64,000 nt of DNA from Corynebacterium xerosis NBRC 16721 = ATCC 373 (GTDB lineage Bacteria; Actinomycetota; Actinomycetes; Mycobacteriales; Mycobacteriaceae), in NCBI RefSeq assembly GCF_001552415.1, contig NZ_BCRD01000004.1, forward strand, positions 124,001 to 188,000. Reading direction: 5' to 3'. Made by a program: the position numbers and the translations under genes. Each line of letters opens with the position of its first letter. Within the stretch, counting starts at the first letter, position 1. Shown one piece after another: positions 17,447-26,435 of the stretch. The notes beneath the pieces are model-generated. The model was not told where the DNA came from and did no database searches. It was given only the letters and a program-made list of their open reading frames with translations.

Positions 17447-17550
17447 GGCTGGCCCCGACATACAGTGCGGCCGCCCCCGGCTCACCCCCCCCCGAAGCCG
17501 GGTCAGACGCCCCGCGCCAATCCCCCCCCCGGCGCGGGGCGTCGCTATTT
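17447..17550 (+). ncRNA. 6C small RNA
   Basis: Two stem-loops lie in tandem, each with a C-rich loop. The first is CCCGGCT/AGCCGGG around a loop with nine C in a row (17478-17502). The second is a perfect 13-bp stem (17506-17518 with 17531-17543) around AATCCCCCCCCCC. This is the defining form of the actinobacterial 6C RNA, and the place, between the HAD phosphatase and ssd, is that of the mycobacterial 6C RNA (B11). The C loops are known to pair with G-rich mRNA starts. Ends are estimated from the promoter and the second hairpin, which probably ends the transcript. Confidence 0.85.
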
Positions 17551-17690
17551 CCACGCGTGCCGCGCGGCCGAATGGGCGCGGAGCCATGCGAAGTGAATGT
17601 TTTCCACAGGGGCGGATCCATCCACATTCCGGGGCTTTGCGACGGCCGTCCGCCGCGTGGATTTCCGGCCGCGTCGGCATGGTTCGGGGC

Positions 17691-18899
17691 ATGGACGAGC
17701 AGACGACCGGGCCCGCCGGCCCGGAAGACGTGATCATCGCCGTCGAGGACCCCGAGCTGGAGCAGGAGGCCGCGACCATCATCGCGGCGACGGGACGGCG
17801 CGCGGTGCGGGTGGATGACCCGGATCCGAGCGGTGCCGCGTGGCGCAGGTGCGCGGCGATCCTGATCGACGCGGGGCAGGCCAAGGGGTTGCTGGAGCGT
17901 GCGGAGCGCGCCGGGGTCCGGGACGGCGCGGGGAGCGGCGCTGGGGGAGGCCTGCGCGGCGTTCTGCACGGTGATGCCGCCCGATTGGGCCGGGATGGCC
18001 TGTACCTGCTGCATTCCGACGATTCCGACCCTCCCGCGCGCCTGGCCGCCGAGCTGGGGTGCGGCGATCCCGTGCCGTTGCCGTCCTGCGGGGCGGAGCT
18101 GGTGGGGTGGATCGGGCGACCCGGAATGGTGCGCGCCGGGCGGGTCATCGCCTGCACCCCTGCGGTCGGCGGGGCGGGCGCGTCGACGTGTGCGGCCGTG
18201 ATCGCGCTGGCCGCGGCCCGGGACGGTGATGCGCTGCTCGTCGACGCCGACGAATGGTCCGGCGGTGCGGACCTGCTGCTCGGGGCGGAAGCCGAAGCCG
18301 GCGTGCGATGGCTCGACGTGCGCGCCGATGCCGGGGCCCTGGACGCGGAGGCCCTCTTCGCGGCCGTGCCGACGGCCCGCATGCGCGGCGGGACCGGGCA
18401 GTTCGGCGGGGCCCCGGGAATGCCGGGGCCGGGGATTCTCACGGGGCCGCGGTCGCGCGCCGACGACGGGTGGTCGATATCTGCTCCGACGGTGGCGGCG
18501 GTCATCGACGCCGTCGTCGGCGCCGGCGGCACCGCCGTGGTCGACGTGCCCGCTGCCGGACCGATCGCGGAGGTCGTCGCACCCCGCGCCGACGCGCTGG
18601 CCATCGTCGTCCCCGCCACCGTCCGGGGCCTGGCCGCCGCGGCGCGCCGGGCATCGGCGCTGCGGCGCATGGGCGGGGACCCGGTGGCCGTGGTCAGGTG
18701 GCCCGCCCCGGGCGGGGTGACGGTCGACGACGTTTGCTTTGCGACGGGGCTCGACGTGGTCGCCGAATTGCCTCACATCCGGGGTTTGCCCAGGGAGATC
18801 GAGGTCGATGGACTCGGGCGGAGCGTCGGAAAGCTGCTCGGTTCGGTGGCACCGCTGCTGGACCTCGCAGACGGGCGCGGCCGCGGGGAGCGGTGGTGA
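17691..18899 (+). CDS. ssd: Septum-site-determining (Ssd) ParA/MinD-like protein
   Basis: A 402-residue protein of the Ssd/TadZ group. The C-terminal half is a MinD-like domain. Its P-loop reads PAVGGAGAST, without the usual Lys, as in other Ssd proteins, so nucleotide binding may be weak. In mycobacteria Ssd influences septum formation and stress responses; beside a tad cluster it may also place the pilus machine. ATG 17691 was chosen because homology-like sequence (EDVIIAVEDPELEQEA) starts just after it; ATG 17679 is possible. It overlaps tadA by GTGA. The 11-bp repeat at 18736-18746 is inside the coding region (codons for VCFATG). Confidence 0.82.
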   Translation: MDEQTTGPAGPEDVIIAVEDPELEQEAATIIAATGRRAVRVDDPDPSGAAWRRCAAILIDAGQAKGLLERAERAGVRDGAGSGAGGGLRGVLHGDAARLGRDGLYLLHSDDSDPPARLAAELGCGDPVPLPSCGAELVGWIGRPGMVRAGRVIACTPAVGGAGASTCAAVIALAAARDGDALLVDADEWSGGADLLLGAEAEAGVRWLDVRADAGALDAEALFAAVPTARMRGGTGQFGGAPGMPGPGILTGPRSRADDGWSISAPTVAAVIDAVVGAGGTAVVDVPAAGPIAEVVAPRADALAIVVPATVRGLAAAARRASALRRMGGDPVAVVRWPAPGGVTVDDVCFATGLDVVAELPHIRGLPREIEVDGLGRSVGKLLGSVAPLLDLADGRGRGERW

Positions 18900-20071
18900 C
18901 GGTGATGGCCGGGACCATCGACGCGGGACTGCTCGACCGGGTGCGCAGGCGATTGGTGGAATCGGCGGCGGGCACCGGGGCGGAGGACATAGCGCGGGCG
19001 GTGCGGGAGGAAACCGGTGGCGTCGTCGGTGATGCGGAACTGCTGGCACTGCTGCGGACGTTGCGCGGTGAACTGGTCGGCGCGGGGCCGCTGGACCGGT
19101 TGCTGCGTCTGCCCGGCGTGACGGATGTGCTGGTCACCGCGCCGGATGCGGTGTGGATCGACCGCGGTGGCGGGCCCGAGCGCGTCGACGTGGGATTCCG
19201 CGACGATGCGGAGGTCCGGCGGTTGGCGGTGCGGTTGGCGTCGGCATGCGGGCGGCGCCTGGATGACGCGCAGCCCTTCGTCGACGGCCATCTGCCGGGC
19301 GGGGCCGGTGATGCGGGCGTGCGCGTCCACGCGATGCTGTCGCCGCCGGCGGACGGCAACACGCTGATCAGCTTGCGCGTGCTGCGGCGCGCGGCGATGG
19401 GGCTCGACGACCTGGTGGCTTCGGGGTCGGTGGCCGGGGTCGCGGCGGATCTGGTGCGGCGGGTGATCGCGTCACGACGAGCCTTCGTGGTCGTCGGGGG
19501 AACCGGCACGGGAAAGACGACGTTGCTGTCGGCGCTGCTCGCCGAGGTGCCCGCACGCGAGCGGATCCTGTGCGTGGAGGACACCCCGGAGCTGCACCCC
19601 GATCATCCGCATGTGGTGAAGCTGGTGGCCCGACCGCCGAACATCGAGGGTGCCGGCGAGATCACCCAAAGGGACCTGCTGCGGCAGGCGCTGCGCATGC
19701 GGCCCGACCGGATCGTGGTCGGGGAGATCCGCGGCGGCGAGGTCGTCGATCTGCTGGCGGCGCTCAACACCGGCCACGACGGCGGGGCGGGCACCGTGCA
19801 CGCGAACACCGCGGCCGACGTGCCGGCGCGCTTCGAGGCGTTGGGCGCGCTGGGCGGTCTGGGGCGCACTGCGCTGCACGCACAGCTGGCGCCTGCGCTG
19901 CGGATAGTCCTGGCCGTCGAGCGTGCGGCGGGGCGGCGCCGATTGGCCCAGGTCGGGGTGCTCGACGGCAACCCCGTGACGGTGCGCACCGCGTGGCACC
20001 ACCGGGACGGCGAAGGAGCGGCGATGGGGACGTTCCGGCGGCTCACGTCGGACTCGGAGGTGGCCCGATGA
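18896..20071 (+). CDS. tadA: Tad pilus secretion ATPase
   Basis: A 391-residue CpaF/TadA-type secretion ATPase. Walker A GGTGTGKTTLL is at about residues 201-211, the Asp box is LCVEDTPELHP and the His box is AGTVHANT. It would hexamerise on the inner face of the membrane and power assembly of a Flp-type pilus. It is shorter than the 450-residue norm, mainly at the N-terminus, as in other actinobacterial Tad loci. It starts inside the ssd stop (GTGA) and ends inside the tadB start (ATGA), so the whole set is translationally coupled. Confidence 0.9.
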   Translation: MTVMAGTIDAGLLDRVRRRLVESAAGTGAEDIARAVREETGGVVGDAELLALLRTLRGELVGAGPLDRLLRLPGVTDVLVTAPDAVWIDRGGGPERVDVGFRDDAEVRRLAVRLASACGRRLDDAQPFVDGHLPGGAGDAGVRVHAMLSPPADGNTLISLRVLRRAAMGLDDLVASGSVAGVAADLVRRVIASRRAFVVVGGTGTGKTTLLSALLAEVPARERILCVEDTPELHPDHPHVVKLVARPPNIEGAGEITQRDLLRQALRMRPDRIVVGEIRGGEVVDLLAALNTGHDGGAGTVHANTAADVPARFEALGALGGLGRTALHAQLAPALRIVLAVERAAGRRRLAQVGVLDGNPVTVRTAWHHRDGEGAAMGTFRRLTSDSEVAR

Positions 20072-20883
20072 TGGGCACGTCGGCGCTCGCGCCGCTGTTG
20101 TTCGCGGCGGCGTTGTGGGGGTGGCCGTCGCCCGACGCCCGTGACCGGCTTCCCGAATTTGATCCCGGAGCCGGCGAACCGGACCGCGGCGGCGTCGTGA
20201 AGCTGCCCGGATGGGCATGGTTCGTCGCCGCGGCGCCACTGCTGTTGGCGGGACCGCACGTGGCGTTGGCGGCGGTGATTGTCGCGCGCACCGCGATGTC
20301 GCTGGTGTCGCAGGCCCGGCGGCGCGCGGGAGCCGAGGAAGGGACGGCGTCCGCCGCGCGGGCCGCCGACGTGCTCGCCGCCGACCTGCGGGCCGGGGCC
20401 ACGCCGGTGTCGGCGTTGACCGCGGCGGCGGATGAAGCCGGCGAGCCGCTGGGCGGGGCGCTGGGGGAGGCGGCGTCGCGCGCCCGGCTGGGAGGGGCGG
20501 TGGCGGGGTCGCTGGACCGGGCCGTCGGCGGTGGGCCGGCCATGGTCGAGCTGCGCAGGCTCGCCGATGCGTGGCGGGTCGCGGAAGTCCACGGGCTGCG
20601 GTTGGCCGACGTCATCGACCACGGGCGAGGGGACATCGCCGCGCGCCGGGCTCACCGGTCGCGGACGGCGGCGGCGTTGGCGGGCCCGCGGGTGACCATG
20701 TTCATCCTCATGGCGTTGCCGATGTTCGGCGTGGTCATGGGGCAGCTGCTTGGCGCGCGGCCGCTGCAATTCCTGTTCGGGGGCGGTGTGGGCGGGGTCG
20801 TTCTCGTCGTCGGGGTGGGGCTGACCTGTGCGGGAGTGCTGTGGGGGACGCGGATTCTGGCCACGGCGGAGGGGGCCTCATGA
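20068..20883 (+). CDS. tadB: Tad pilus membrane platform protein TadB
   Basis: A 271-residue inner-membrane protein with hydrophobic segments near residues 5-17, 50-78, 210-228 and 235-262. A cytoplasmic helical core sits between (residues 80-205), matching half of the type II secretion F domain. It would form the platform with TadC for the TadA ATPase. ATG 20068 overlaps the tadA stop, and the stop overlaps tadC. A GCTTCACGACG variant of the repeat (20193-20203, minus orientation) is present but is compatible with ordinary coding (VVKLPG). Confidence 0.82.
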   Translation: MMGTSALAPLLFAAALWGWPSPDARDRLPEFDPGAGEPDRGGVVKLPGWAWFVAAAPLLLAGPHVALAAVIVARTAMSLVSQARRRAGAEEGTASAARAADVLAADLRAGATPVSALTAAADEAGEPLGGALGEAASRARLGGAVAGSLDRAVGGGPAMVELRRLADAWRVAEVHGLRLADVIDHGRGDIAARRAHRSRTAAALAGPRVTMFILMALPMFGVVMGQLLGARPLQFLFGGGVGGVVLVVGVGLTCAGVLWGTRILATAEGAS

Positions 20884-21563
20884 CGTGGGCGCTGCTGCTC
20901 CTGGCCCTTGCGGCGCTGATCCCGGTCCGGGCCCGCTCGATGGATCGGTGGCCGGGCATCGACGGTGAGCGCGAAGCGATGGCCGGCGGCGGCGAAGACG
21001 AGGGGCCGCCCGCTGACTCCGTAGACGGGGGAACACGCGGCGCAGTGCTCGATCGCCTGCCACCGGCGCTGCGTCGGGTGGCCGGACCGCGGACGAGGGC
21101 CCCGAATCCGATGGAGCTGCTCGATGCGGCCGCGGCCCTGGATCTGCTGGCCGCCTGCATGAACTCCGGCATGCCTCCCGGAGATGCCGCGGCGGCGACG
21201 GCGTCGGCGGTCCCCGCCCGGTTGGCGCGCCCGTTGTCCGATGTCGCGGGCCGATTGTCGCTGGGGGCGTCCGCCCCGTGGTCGGCGCTGGCCGCCGTCC
21301 CGGAACTGGCGGACCTCGTGGCGTTGGCCCGCCGCTCCGGGGATTCGGGGGCCGCGATGGCCGCCGGCGTGGCGGAGTTGGCGGTGGCACGGAGGGCGGC
21401 CGCCGGCGATGCGGCGGAGGCGACCGCCGAACGTGCGGGCGTGCTCATCGCCGGTCCGCTGGCGCTGTGTTTCCTGCCCGCCTTCGTGGTGCTGGGCCTG
21501 ATCCCCACCATCGCGGGGCTGGCGGGCACGATGCTCGGCTCATTGACGGTCGGCCCGGCATGA
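20880..21563 (+). CDS. tadC: Tad pilus membrane platform protein TadC
   Basis: A 227-residue platform protein. A short N-terminal membrane helix (residues 2-16) is followed by a Gly/Glu/Asp-rich linker, the helical F-domain core (LDLLAACMNSGMPPGDA is the family landmark) and two C-terminal membrane helices (about 180-222). The N-terminal half is shorter than in proteobacterial TadC. ATG 20880 overlaps the tadB stop by 4 bp. About 200 bp without a gene follow before the pilin, containing the repeat copy 21615-21625. Confidence 0.8.
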   Translation: MTWALLLLALAALIPVRARSMDRWPGIDGEREAMAGGGEDEGPPADSVDGGTRGAVLDRLPPALRRVAGPRTRAPNPMELLDAAAALDLLAACMNSGMPPGDAAAATASAVPARLARPLSDVAGRLSLGASAPWSALAAVPELADLVALARRSGDSGAAMAAGVAELAVARRAAAGDAAEATAERAGVLIAGPLALCFLPAFVVLGLIPTIAGLAGTMLGSLTVGPA

Positions 21564-21765
21564 GCACGCGAATCGGGCATGCCGGGGGAGCCGGGCGGAT
21601 CAGGGGGCCGCCGGCGTCGTCAAGCACATCGACGTCAAATACATCGACGTCACCTGCGGGAACAGCCGGAAAATCACCGGTCCCGTTCATCGGGCACTGT
21701 CACCCGACACTGCCACGCAACTTGTTCACCCGCTTCTTTTCATCCATCACTTTTCAGGAGGAACC

Positions 21766-22149
21766 ATGACCACCATCGACCCCGACATCTGGACCGGCAA
21801 CCCCGCTGACATCGACTCCGACATCGAGATTGAGACCAGCACCGACACCGGCACGACTGTCACCGCCGGCACCGGCATCCTCACCGGCGCCGGAATCGAA
21901 ACCGGCACCGCCACCTCCGGCACCGCGGTCCCGCGGGCGGCCGCGAACCCGGTCGCCCGACTGTTCCGCACGCTGCGCGAGCGTGCGCTGGGCGTCGCCG
22001 CCGACGACCACGGGATGAGCACGGTCGAATACGCCTTGGGCACCGTGGCCGCGGCGGCGTTCGGCGCGTTGCTGTACACCGTGGTCACGGGCGGCCAGAT
22101 CACCGACGCCCTGACCGACATCATCGAGCGGGCGCTGAACACCCAATGA
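21766..22149 (+). CDS. DUF4244 Flp-type pilin with long leader
   Basis: A 127-residue prepilin-like protein. The pilin core is HG/MSTVEYALGTVAAAAFG: a putative processing Gly83, then Glu at +5 and one hydrophobic helix, as in Flp pilins and DUF4244 proteins. The 83-residue leader is much longer than the usual 20-30 and starts with about 55 residues made largely of Asp, Thr, Gly, Ile and Glu (ETSTDTGTTVTAGTG). That stretch is translated from imperfect ACCGGC-type repeats. CAGGAGG gives a strong ribosome site, consistent with a highly made subunit. The stop overlaps the tadE-like start. Confidence 0.78.
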   Translation: MTTIDPDIWTGNPADIDSDIEIETSTDTGTTVTAGTGILTGAGIETGTATSGTAVPRAAANPVARLFRTLRERALGVAADDHGMSTVEYALGTVAAAAFGALLYTVVTGGQITDALTDIIERALNTQ

Positions 22150-22490
22150 TCCGCAGGGTGCGTCGCCTGTTCGCCGGCGATTCGGGGCAGGCGACGGTGG
22201 AGACGGCGTTTGCGCTGTCCACGCTCATCGCCGTGCTGATGGTCGCCCTCGGCGCGATCGCGGTGGTGGCGACGCATCTGGCGGTCACCGACGCCGCCGG
22301 CCACATCGCCCGCGCCGAGGCCCGGGGCGACGTGGAAGCGGCGGCTTCGGCGCGCAGTGCGGTCGGCGGTGCGCAGGTGTCGGTGGCGCAGCGCGCGGGC
22401 ATGGTCGAGGTGACAGTGGCCAAACGCCTCGCGCTTTACGACGTCACCGGCCGCGCCGCCGCCCTGATCGAAGACCCGGCCGGCCAGTGA
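22146..22490 (+). CDS. TadE-like minor pilin
   Basis: A 114-residue TadE-type protein. GDSGQATVETAFALSTLIAV gives the prepilin-like processing site (Gly14, Glu at +5) and the following hydrophobic helix. It is translationally coupled to the pilin (ATGA) and to the next gene (GTGA). A copy of the 11-bp repeat (22433-22443) falls in the codons for RLALYDVTG near the C-terminus. Confidence 0.8.
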   Translation: MIRRVRRLFAGDSGQATVETAFALSTLIAVLMVALGAIAVVATHLAVTDAAGHIARAEARGDVEAAASARSAVGGAQVSVAQRAGMVEVTVAKRLALYDVTGRAAALIEDPAGQ

Positions 22491-22861
22491 ATCCGGGGCC
22501 AGGACCGGAGCCGGGATCGAGGCTGCTCCGCGACGACCGCGGTTCGACGACGGTGACCGGCGCATTCATCACCGCGTTGGTGCTGGCGCTGGCGTTGGCG
22601 GCGATCCACGCCGGAGCCGGTCTGGTGGAACAGCGTCGGGCGGGGATCGCGGCGGACCTGGCGGCGGTGGCCGGGGCCGTCGACGCGCAACGAGGGGGAG
22701 GGGGCTGCGACGCCGCCGGTCAGATCGCGGTGGCCAACGGCTCGGAACTGGCCGGGTGCGCCCGTGATGGCGAGGACGTGCAGGTCACCGTCCAGCGTGG
22801 CGAGAGAACCGCGGTCGCCCGGGCCGGTCCCGTCGGGGAAGGGGGTGGAGCGATGCAGTGA
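22487..22861 (+). CDS. Tad-locus pilin-like protein (Rv3654c type)
   Basis: A 124-residue protein with the pattern DDRGSTTVTGAFITALVLALAL (a TadE/TadG-like N-terminal signal and helix), followed by AGIAADLAAVAGA, which is typical of the helicase/secretion-neighbourhood TadE-like family. Two cysteines (GGCDAAG and AGCARDG) could form a disulfide. It is the last gene of the Tad operon. The C-terminal 30 residues are low complexity. Confidence 0.75.
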   Translation: MNPGPGPEPGSRLLRDDRGSTTVTGAFITALVLALALAAIHAGAGLVEQRRAGIAADLAAVAGAVDAQRGGGGCDAAGQIAVANGSELAGCARDGEDVQVTVQRGERTAVARAGPVGEGGGAMQ

Positions 22862-22873
22862 CGCGGTGCCGGG

Positions 22874-22951
22874 AAGCGGTGAAGGGAGGCGCTGAAGAGA
22901 AGCGATGAAGCGCAGCGCTGAAGGGAGGCGATGAAGGGAGGCGATCGAGGG
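22874..22951. repeat. 13-bp tandem repeat, six units
   Basis: Six consecutive 13-bp units with consensus close to AAGCGATGAAGGG fill the gap between the end of the Tad operon and the end of the convergent CoA-transferase gene. Unit length is not a multiple of 3 and the region is non-coding. Units differ from one another at one to four positions. Confidence 0.9.
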
Positions 22952-22962
22952 CAGCGCCCGGC

Positions 22963-23799
22963 CTATTCGACGGCGGCGATGGGCAGATCGTGATCGTGGG
23001 CCCAGCGCAGGACGGTGGCGCGCTTGCGGCTGCGGAGGTACTTCGCCAGCGTCTCGCGGTCGGTGGCACCGGTCAGGTCCTCCAGGCGGGAGTGGAAATG
23101 CCGCTCGAGGGCGGCGACGGCGACCCAGCCGTCCTCGACCTCGTAAAGGCCGTAGGTGGGCACGCCGCCGCCGAGCATGCCGCCCTCGGACGTCATGCCG
23201 TGGCGGTGACCGGCGGCGCCGGCATCGGCGGCCTGGCGCAGGCCGATGCGGGCCAGGCCGCCGTGGCCGGTGACGCCGCGCCGCACCAGCAGCGCCAGCG
23301 CGGCGGAGGTGGCGCGCTCGGCGCCGAGAAGATCGCCGAGCAGCACCCGCGGCAGCGACGGCGGGTTCAGGGAACCGGCCGCGGCCTGGTAGGTCAGGTC
23401 GTGGCCGGGGTGCTCGGGATCCTCGGAGTCGCCGACGATCTCCACGTGGCACAGGTGCGGGTGCTCGTCGACGGCGTCGGCGATGCCCATGCGCGCCAGC
23501 GCCGAGGGGCGGACGGAGGTGATCAGGACGTCGGCGCCGTCGAAAAGCTCGTTGAGCCGGGCGCGGCCGGCACCGGACTTGGCGTCGACGCGCTCGACGG
23601 TGGCACCCTGCGCCATCTCGGCGTACCAGGACGGGCACCACGCCTCGAGGGGGTCGCCCGTCGGCGGTTCGACCTTGGTGACCTCCGCGCCGAACATCCC
23701 CAACCGCGCCGCGGCCCACGGGCCGGGGACGTTGACGGCGAGGTTGAGGACCTTGAGGCCCTTCAGGGCGTTGGCGGGGATCTGGTCGGCGTCGATCAT
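22963..23799 (-). CDS. Family III (CaiB/BaiF) CoA-transferase-like protein
   Basis: A 278-residue protein of the CaiB/BaiF family. The N-terminal part LKGLKVLNLAVNVPGPWAAARLGMFGAEVTKVEPPTGDP is the family start (seen at residues 12-50), and the GHDLTYQAAAG segment carries the likely catalytic Asp. It is about 100 residues shorter than full-length enzymes; the gap is in the middle of the second domain, so the active dimer may be altered. It could act on carnitine-like or fatty acyl-CoA substrates. TAGTAT lies 8 nt before ATG 23799. Confidence 0.75.
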   Translation of the reverse strand: MIDADQIPANALKGLKVLNLAVNVPGPWAAARLGMFGAEVTKVEPPTGDPLEAWCPSWYAEMAQGATVERVDAKSGAGRARLNELFDGADVLITSVRPSALARMGIADAVDEHPHLCHVEIVGDSEDPEHPGHDLTYQAAAGSLNPPSLPRVLLGDLLGAERATSAALALLVRRGVTGHGGLARIGLRQAADAGAAGHRHGMTSEGGMLGGGVPTYGLYEVEDGWVAVAALERHFHSRLEDLTGATDRETLAKYLRSRKRATVLRWAHDHDLPIAAVE

Positions 23800-23894
23800 G
23801 TTTCGGAATACTAATCGTGCGGCCCGGCGGTCGCCGCACGGGAGGCCGCGAAGACCGGCGACCCGGGATGACCCGGGCACGCCCCCCCCCGACC

Positions 23895-26294
23895 TCAGCC
23901 CTCCAGCGCCGCCGCCAGCCCGGACAGGACCTTGATCGCCCCGGCCTTGTCCAGCGGCTCGTTGCCGTTGCCGCACTTCGGCGACTGGATGCACGACGGG
24001 CAGCCGGACTCGCACTCGCACGCGGCCACGGCGTCGCGGGTGGCGCGGATCCAGGCGGGGAAGGCCTCGAAACCGCGGTCGGCGAAGCCCGCGCCCCCGG
24101 GATGGCCGTCGTAGACGAACACCGTCGGCTGCTTGGTATCGATGTGCACCGCCGTGGACACCCCGCCGATGTCCCACCGGTCGCACGTCGCCACCAGCGG
24201 CAACAGTCCGATCGCGGCATGCTCGGCGGCATGCAGTGCGCCGGGCACGTCGGCCACGTCGACGCCCCACCGCCGCAGCACCGCCGGTGACAGCGTGTAC
24301 GCCACGGCGCGGGTCTCCAGAACCTCCGGCGGGTAATCCAGCTCCACCGAATCGAGCACCTCGCCCGACGGCAGCCGCCGCAGGTACGACGTCACCCGGT
24401 GCTCGACCTCGACCTCCACCGAGGCGACCTGGATGCCCGGGGCGACGTCGCGCACGACGTCGATTTCCAGGATCCGGATGTCGGTGTCCATCCGCGAATG
24501 CGTCGACCATTCCGGCTCCTCCGGGTGCGCCATGGCCAGCAGCGACTCCAGGTCCAGATGGTCGATGACGAAACTCTCGCCCCGGTGCAGGTAGACCGCA
24601 CCATCGTGGATCTGCTGCATCGCGCGGCCGACGTCGATGGTGCCCAGCAGCCGCCCGTCGGTGCCGTCGACGATCGCCACGTCCTGCCCGCTGCCGCCGC
24701 GCAGGTCCACCGCGCCGTGCGCCCCGGCCATGCGCGGGCCCTCGTCGCGGTCGGTGGGGTACCAGCGGCCGGCCCGCTTGCGCAGCCAACCGTCGGCGGC
24801 CATGTCAGCGGCGACGTCCAGCGCATCCCAGCCGGCGAGCACGTCGTCGGTCAGCGGCAATTCCACCGCCGCACAATAAAGATGGCCCCGCAGCACGTGG
24901 GGGTTGGCGGGGTCGAAGACGGTGGCCTCCACCGGGCGCCCCAGCAGGGCCGACGGGTGGTGGACCAGGTAGGTGTCCATCGGGTCGTCGCGGGCGACCA
25001 TGACCACCAGCGCCCCCTGCCCGCGTCGGCCCGCGCGCCCGGCCTGCTGCCAGAACGACGCCACCGTCCCCGGGAAGCCGGCCTGCACCACCGCGTCGAG
25101 CCCGCCGACGTCGATGCCCAGCTCCAGGGCGTTGGTGGTGGCCACACCGAGCAGATCGCCGTCGTCGAGGCGGCGCTCGATCTCGCGGCGGTCCTCGGCC
25201 AGGTAGCCGGCGCGGTAGGACTCGACGCGGTCGCCGACGTCGCCGCGGCCGCGTTTGGCCAGGCGCTCCCGCACGCCCAGGGCGATCGTTTCGGCCGAGC
25301 GCCGCGACCGCGTGAACGTCAGCGTCCGCGCGCCGTCGACGAGCAGGTCCGCCATGATGTCGGCGGCCTCCGTCACGGCGGGCCTGCGCACGGGCGCGCC
25401 GTTCTCGCCGGTCAGGTCGGGCAGCAGGCCGGGCTCCCACAGGGCGATGGTGCGTTCGCCGACCGGCGCGCCGTCGTCGAGCACCGCCTCCACGGGCTCG
25501 CCGATCAGCCGCGCGGCCTGCGCCGCCGGATCGGCCGTCGTCGCGGAGGCGAACACCACCGTGGGGTTCGCGCCGTAGTGGCGGGCCATGCGCAGCAGGC
25601 GCCGCAGGACCAGCGCGACGTTGGCGCCGAAGACCCCGCGGTAGGCGTGGCACTCGTCGACGACGACGTACTCCAACTTCCGCAGCACCCGCGCCCACCA
25701 CTGGTGCCGGGCGAGCATGCCGATGTGCAGCATGTCCGGGTTGGTGAAGATCCACCGCGCACCTTCGCGCACCGCCCGCCGCACGTCCTTCGGGGTGTCC
25801 CCGTCGTAGGACGCGACCTGCACGGCGTGCACGTCGCCGGGTTCATCGCTTGACGACGCCCCGCCGCCACGTCCCCGACGCACCGCATCGAGGGCGAGTT
25901 CGCGTGCGGCGGCGAGCTGATCGGCGCCCAGGGCCTTGGTCGGCGAAAGATACAGTGCCGTCGCGGCGGGATCCGCCATGAGCCCGGTGAGCACCGGCAA
26001 CAGATAACCGAGGGATTTTCCCGACGCCGTGCCCGTGGCCACCACGCAGTGGCGGCCGGCCCACGCGTGGTCGGCGGTGATCGCCTGGTGCGTCCAGGGC
26101 CGGGCGATGCCCCTGTCGTCGAGTGCGGTGACCAGATGGGAGGGCACCCACGACGGCCAATCGACCGCCCGACCCTCCCGCGGGGGCAAATCCGCGATGT
26201 GGGTGACGGTCGCGCGGGGGTGGGCGGAAATGACGGGTTCGAGCAATTCTCGACCGAATCCTCGCACTTGACCGCCTTTCTCGTGGAAAACCAT
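23895..26294 (-). CDS. MrfA-like DEAD/DEAH helicase with DUF1998 domain
   Basis: A 799-residue superfamily 2 helicase of the YprA/MrfA type. Motif I is ATGTASGKS, motif II is DECH, and motif VI is QQAGRAGRRGQG. The C-terminal DUF1998 domain holds four cysteines (CECESGCPSC and SPKC) for a zinc or iron-sulfur site. In Bacillus MrfA repairs mitomycin C adducts. Placement divergent from cspA matches mycobacterial Rv3649. GTG 26267, with a GAAAGG site, is an alternative start. The repeat copy at 25848-25858 encodes part of an Arg/Gly/Ser-rich loop (GGASSSDEPGD). Confidence 0.85.
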   Translation of the reverse strand: MVFHEKGGQVRGFGRELLEPVISAHPRATVTHIADLPPREGRAVDWPSWVPSHLVTALDDRGIARPWTHQAITADHAWAGRHCVVATGTASGKSLGYLLPVLTGLMADPAATALYLSPTKALGADQLAAARELALDAVRRGRGGGASSSDEPGDVHAVQVASYDGDTPKDVRRAVREGARWIFTNPDMLHIGMLARHQWWARVLRKLEYVVVDECHAYRGVFGANVALVLRRLLRMARHYGANPTVVFASATTADPAAQAARLIGEPVEAVLDDGAPVGERTIALWEPGLLPDLTGENGAPVRRPAVTEAADIMADLLVDGARTLTFTRSRRSAETIALGVRERLAKRGRGDVGDRVESYRAGYLAEDRREIERRLDDGDLLGVATTNALELGIDVGGLDAVVQAGFPGTVASFWQQAGRAGRRGQGALVVMVARDDPMDTYLVHHPSALLGRPVEATVFDPANPHVLRGHLYCAAVELPLTDDVLAGWDALDVAADMAADGWLRKRAGRWYPTDRDEGPRMAGAHGAVDLRGGSGQDVAIVDGTDGRLLGTIDVGRAMQQIHDGAVYLHRGESFVIDHLDLESLLAMAHPEEPEWSTHSRMDTDIRILEIDVVRDVAPGIQVASVEVEVEHRVTSYLRRLPSGEVLDSVELDYPPEVLETRAVAYTLSPAVLRRWGVDVADVPGALHAAEHAAIGLLPLVATCDRWDIGGVSTAVHIDTKQPTVFVYDGHPGGAGFADRGFEAFPAWIRATRDAVAACECESGCPSCIQSPKCGNGNEPLDKAGAIKVLSGLAAALEG

Positions 26295-26435
26295 TGCCCC
26301 CGTCGCCGGTGTTTTTCGAGGGTCGATCTACCCCGGAAGCAGAACATTCGGTCGATTCGTGGCACACTGACCTACTGAATCGTCGTCTGTAAGGCGGCGC
26401 GCTCACGTCCAACAACCTAAAGGGGTACATCAACA

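Noticed and set aside
17600-17630. Two DnaA-box-like words (TTTTCCACA and ATCCACA) upstream of ssd
   Set aside because: Only two imperfect copies, no cluster, and no dnaA or dnaN nearby; not an origin.
16481-20203. GCTTCACGACG copies at 16481 and 20193 as further members of the repeat family
   Set aside because: Both lie in coding sequence that explains them, and this CA variant was not found in any intergenic region, so they were left out of the count.
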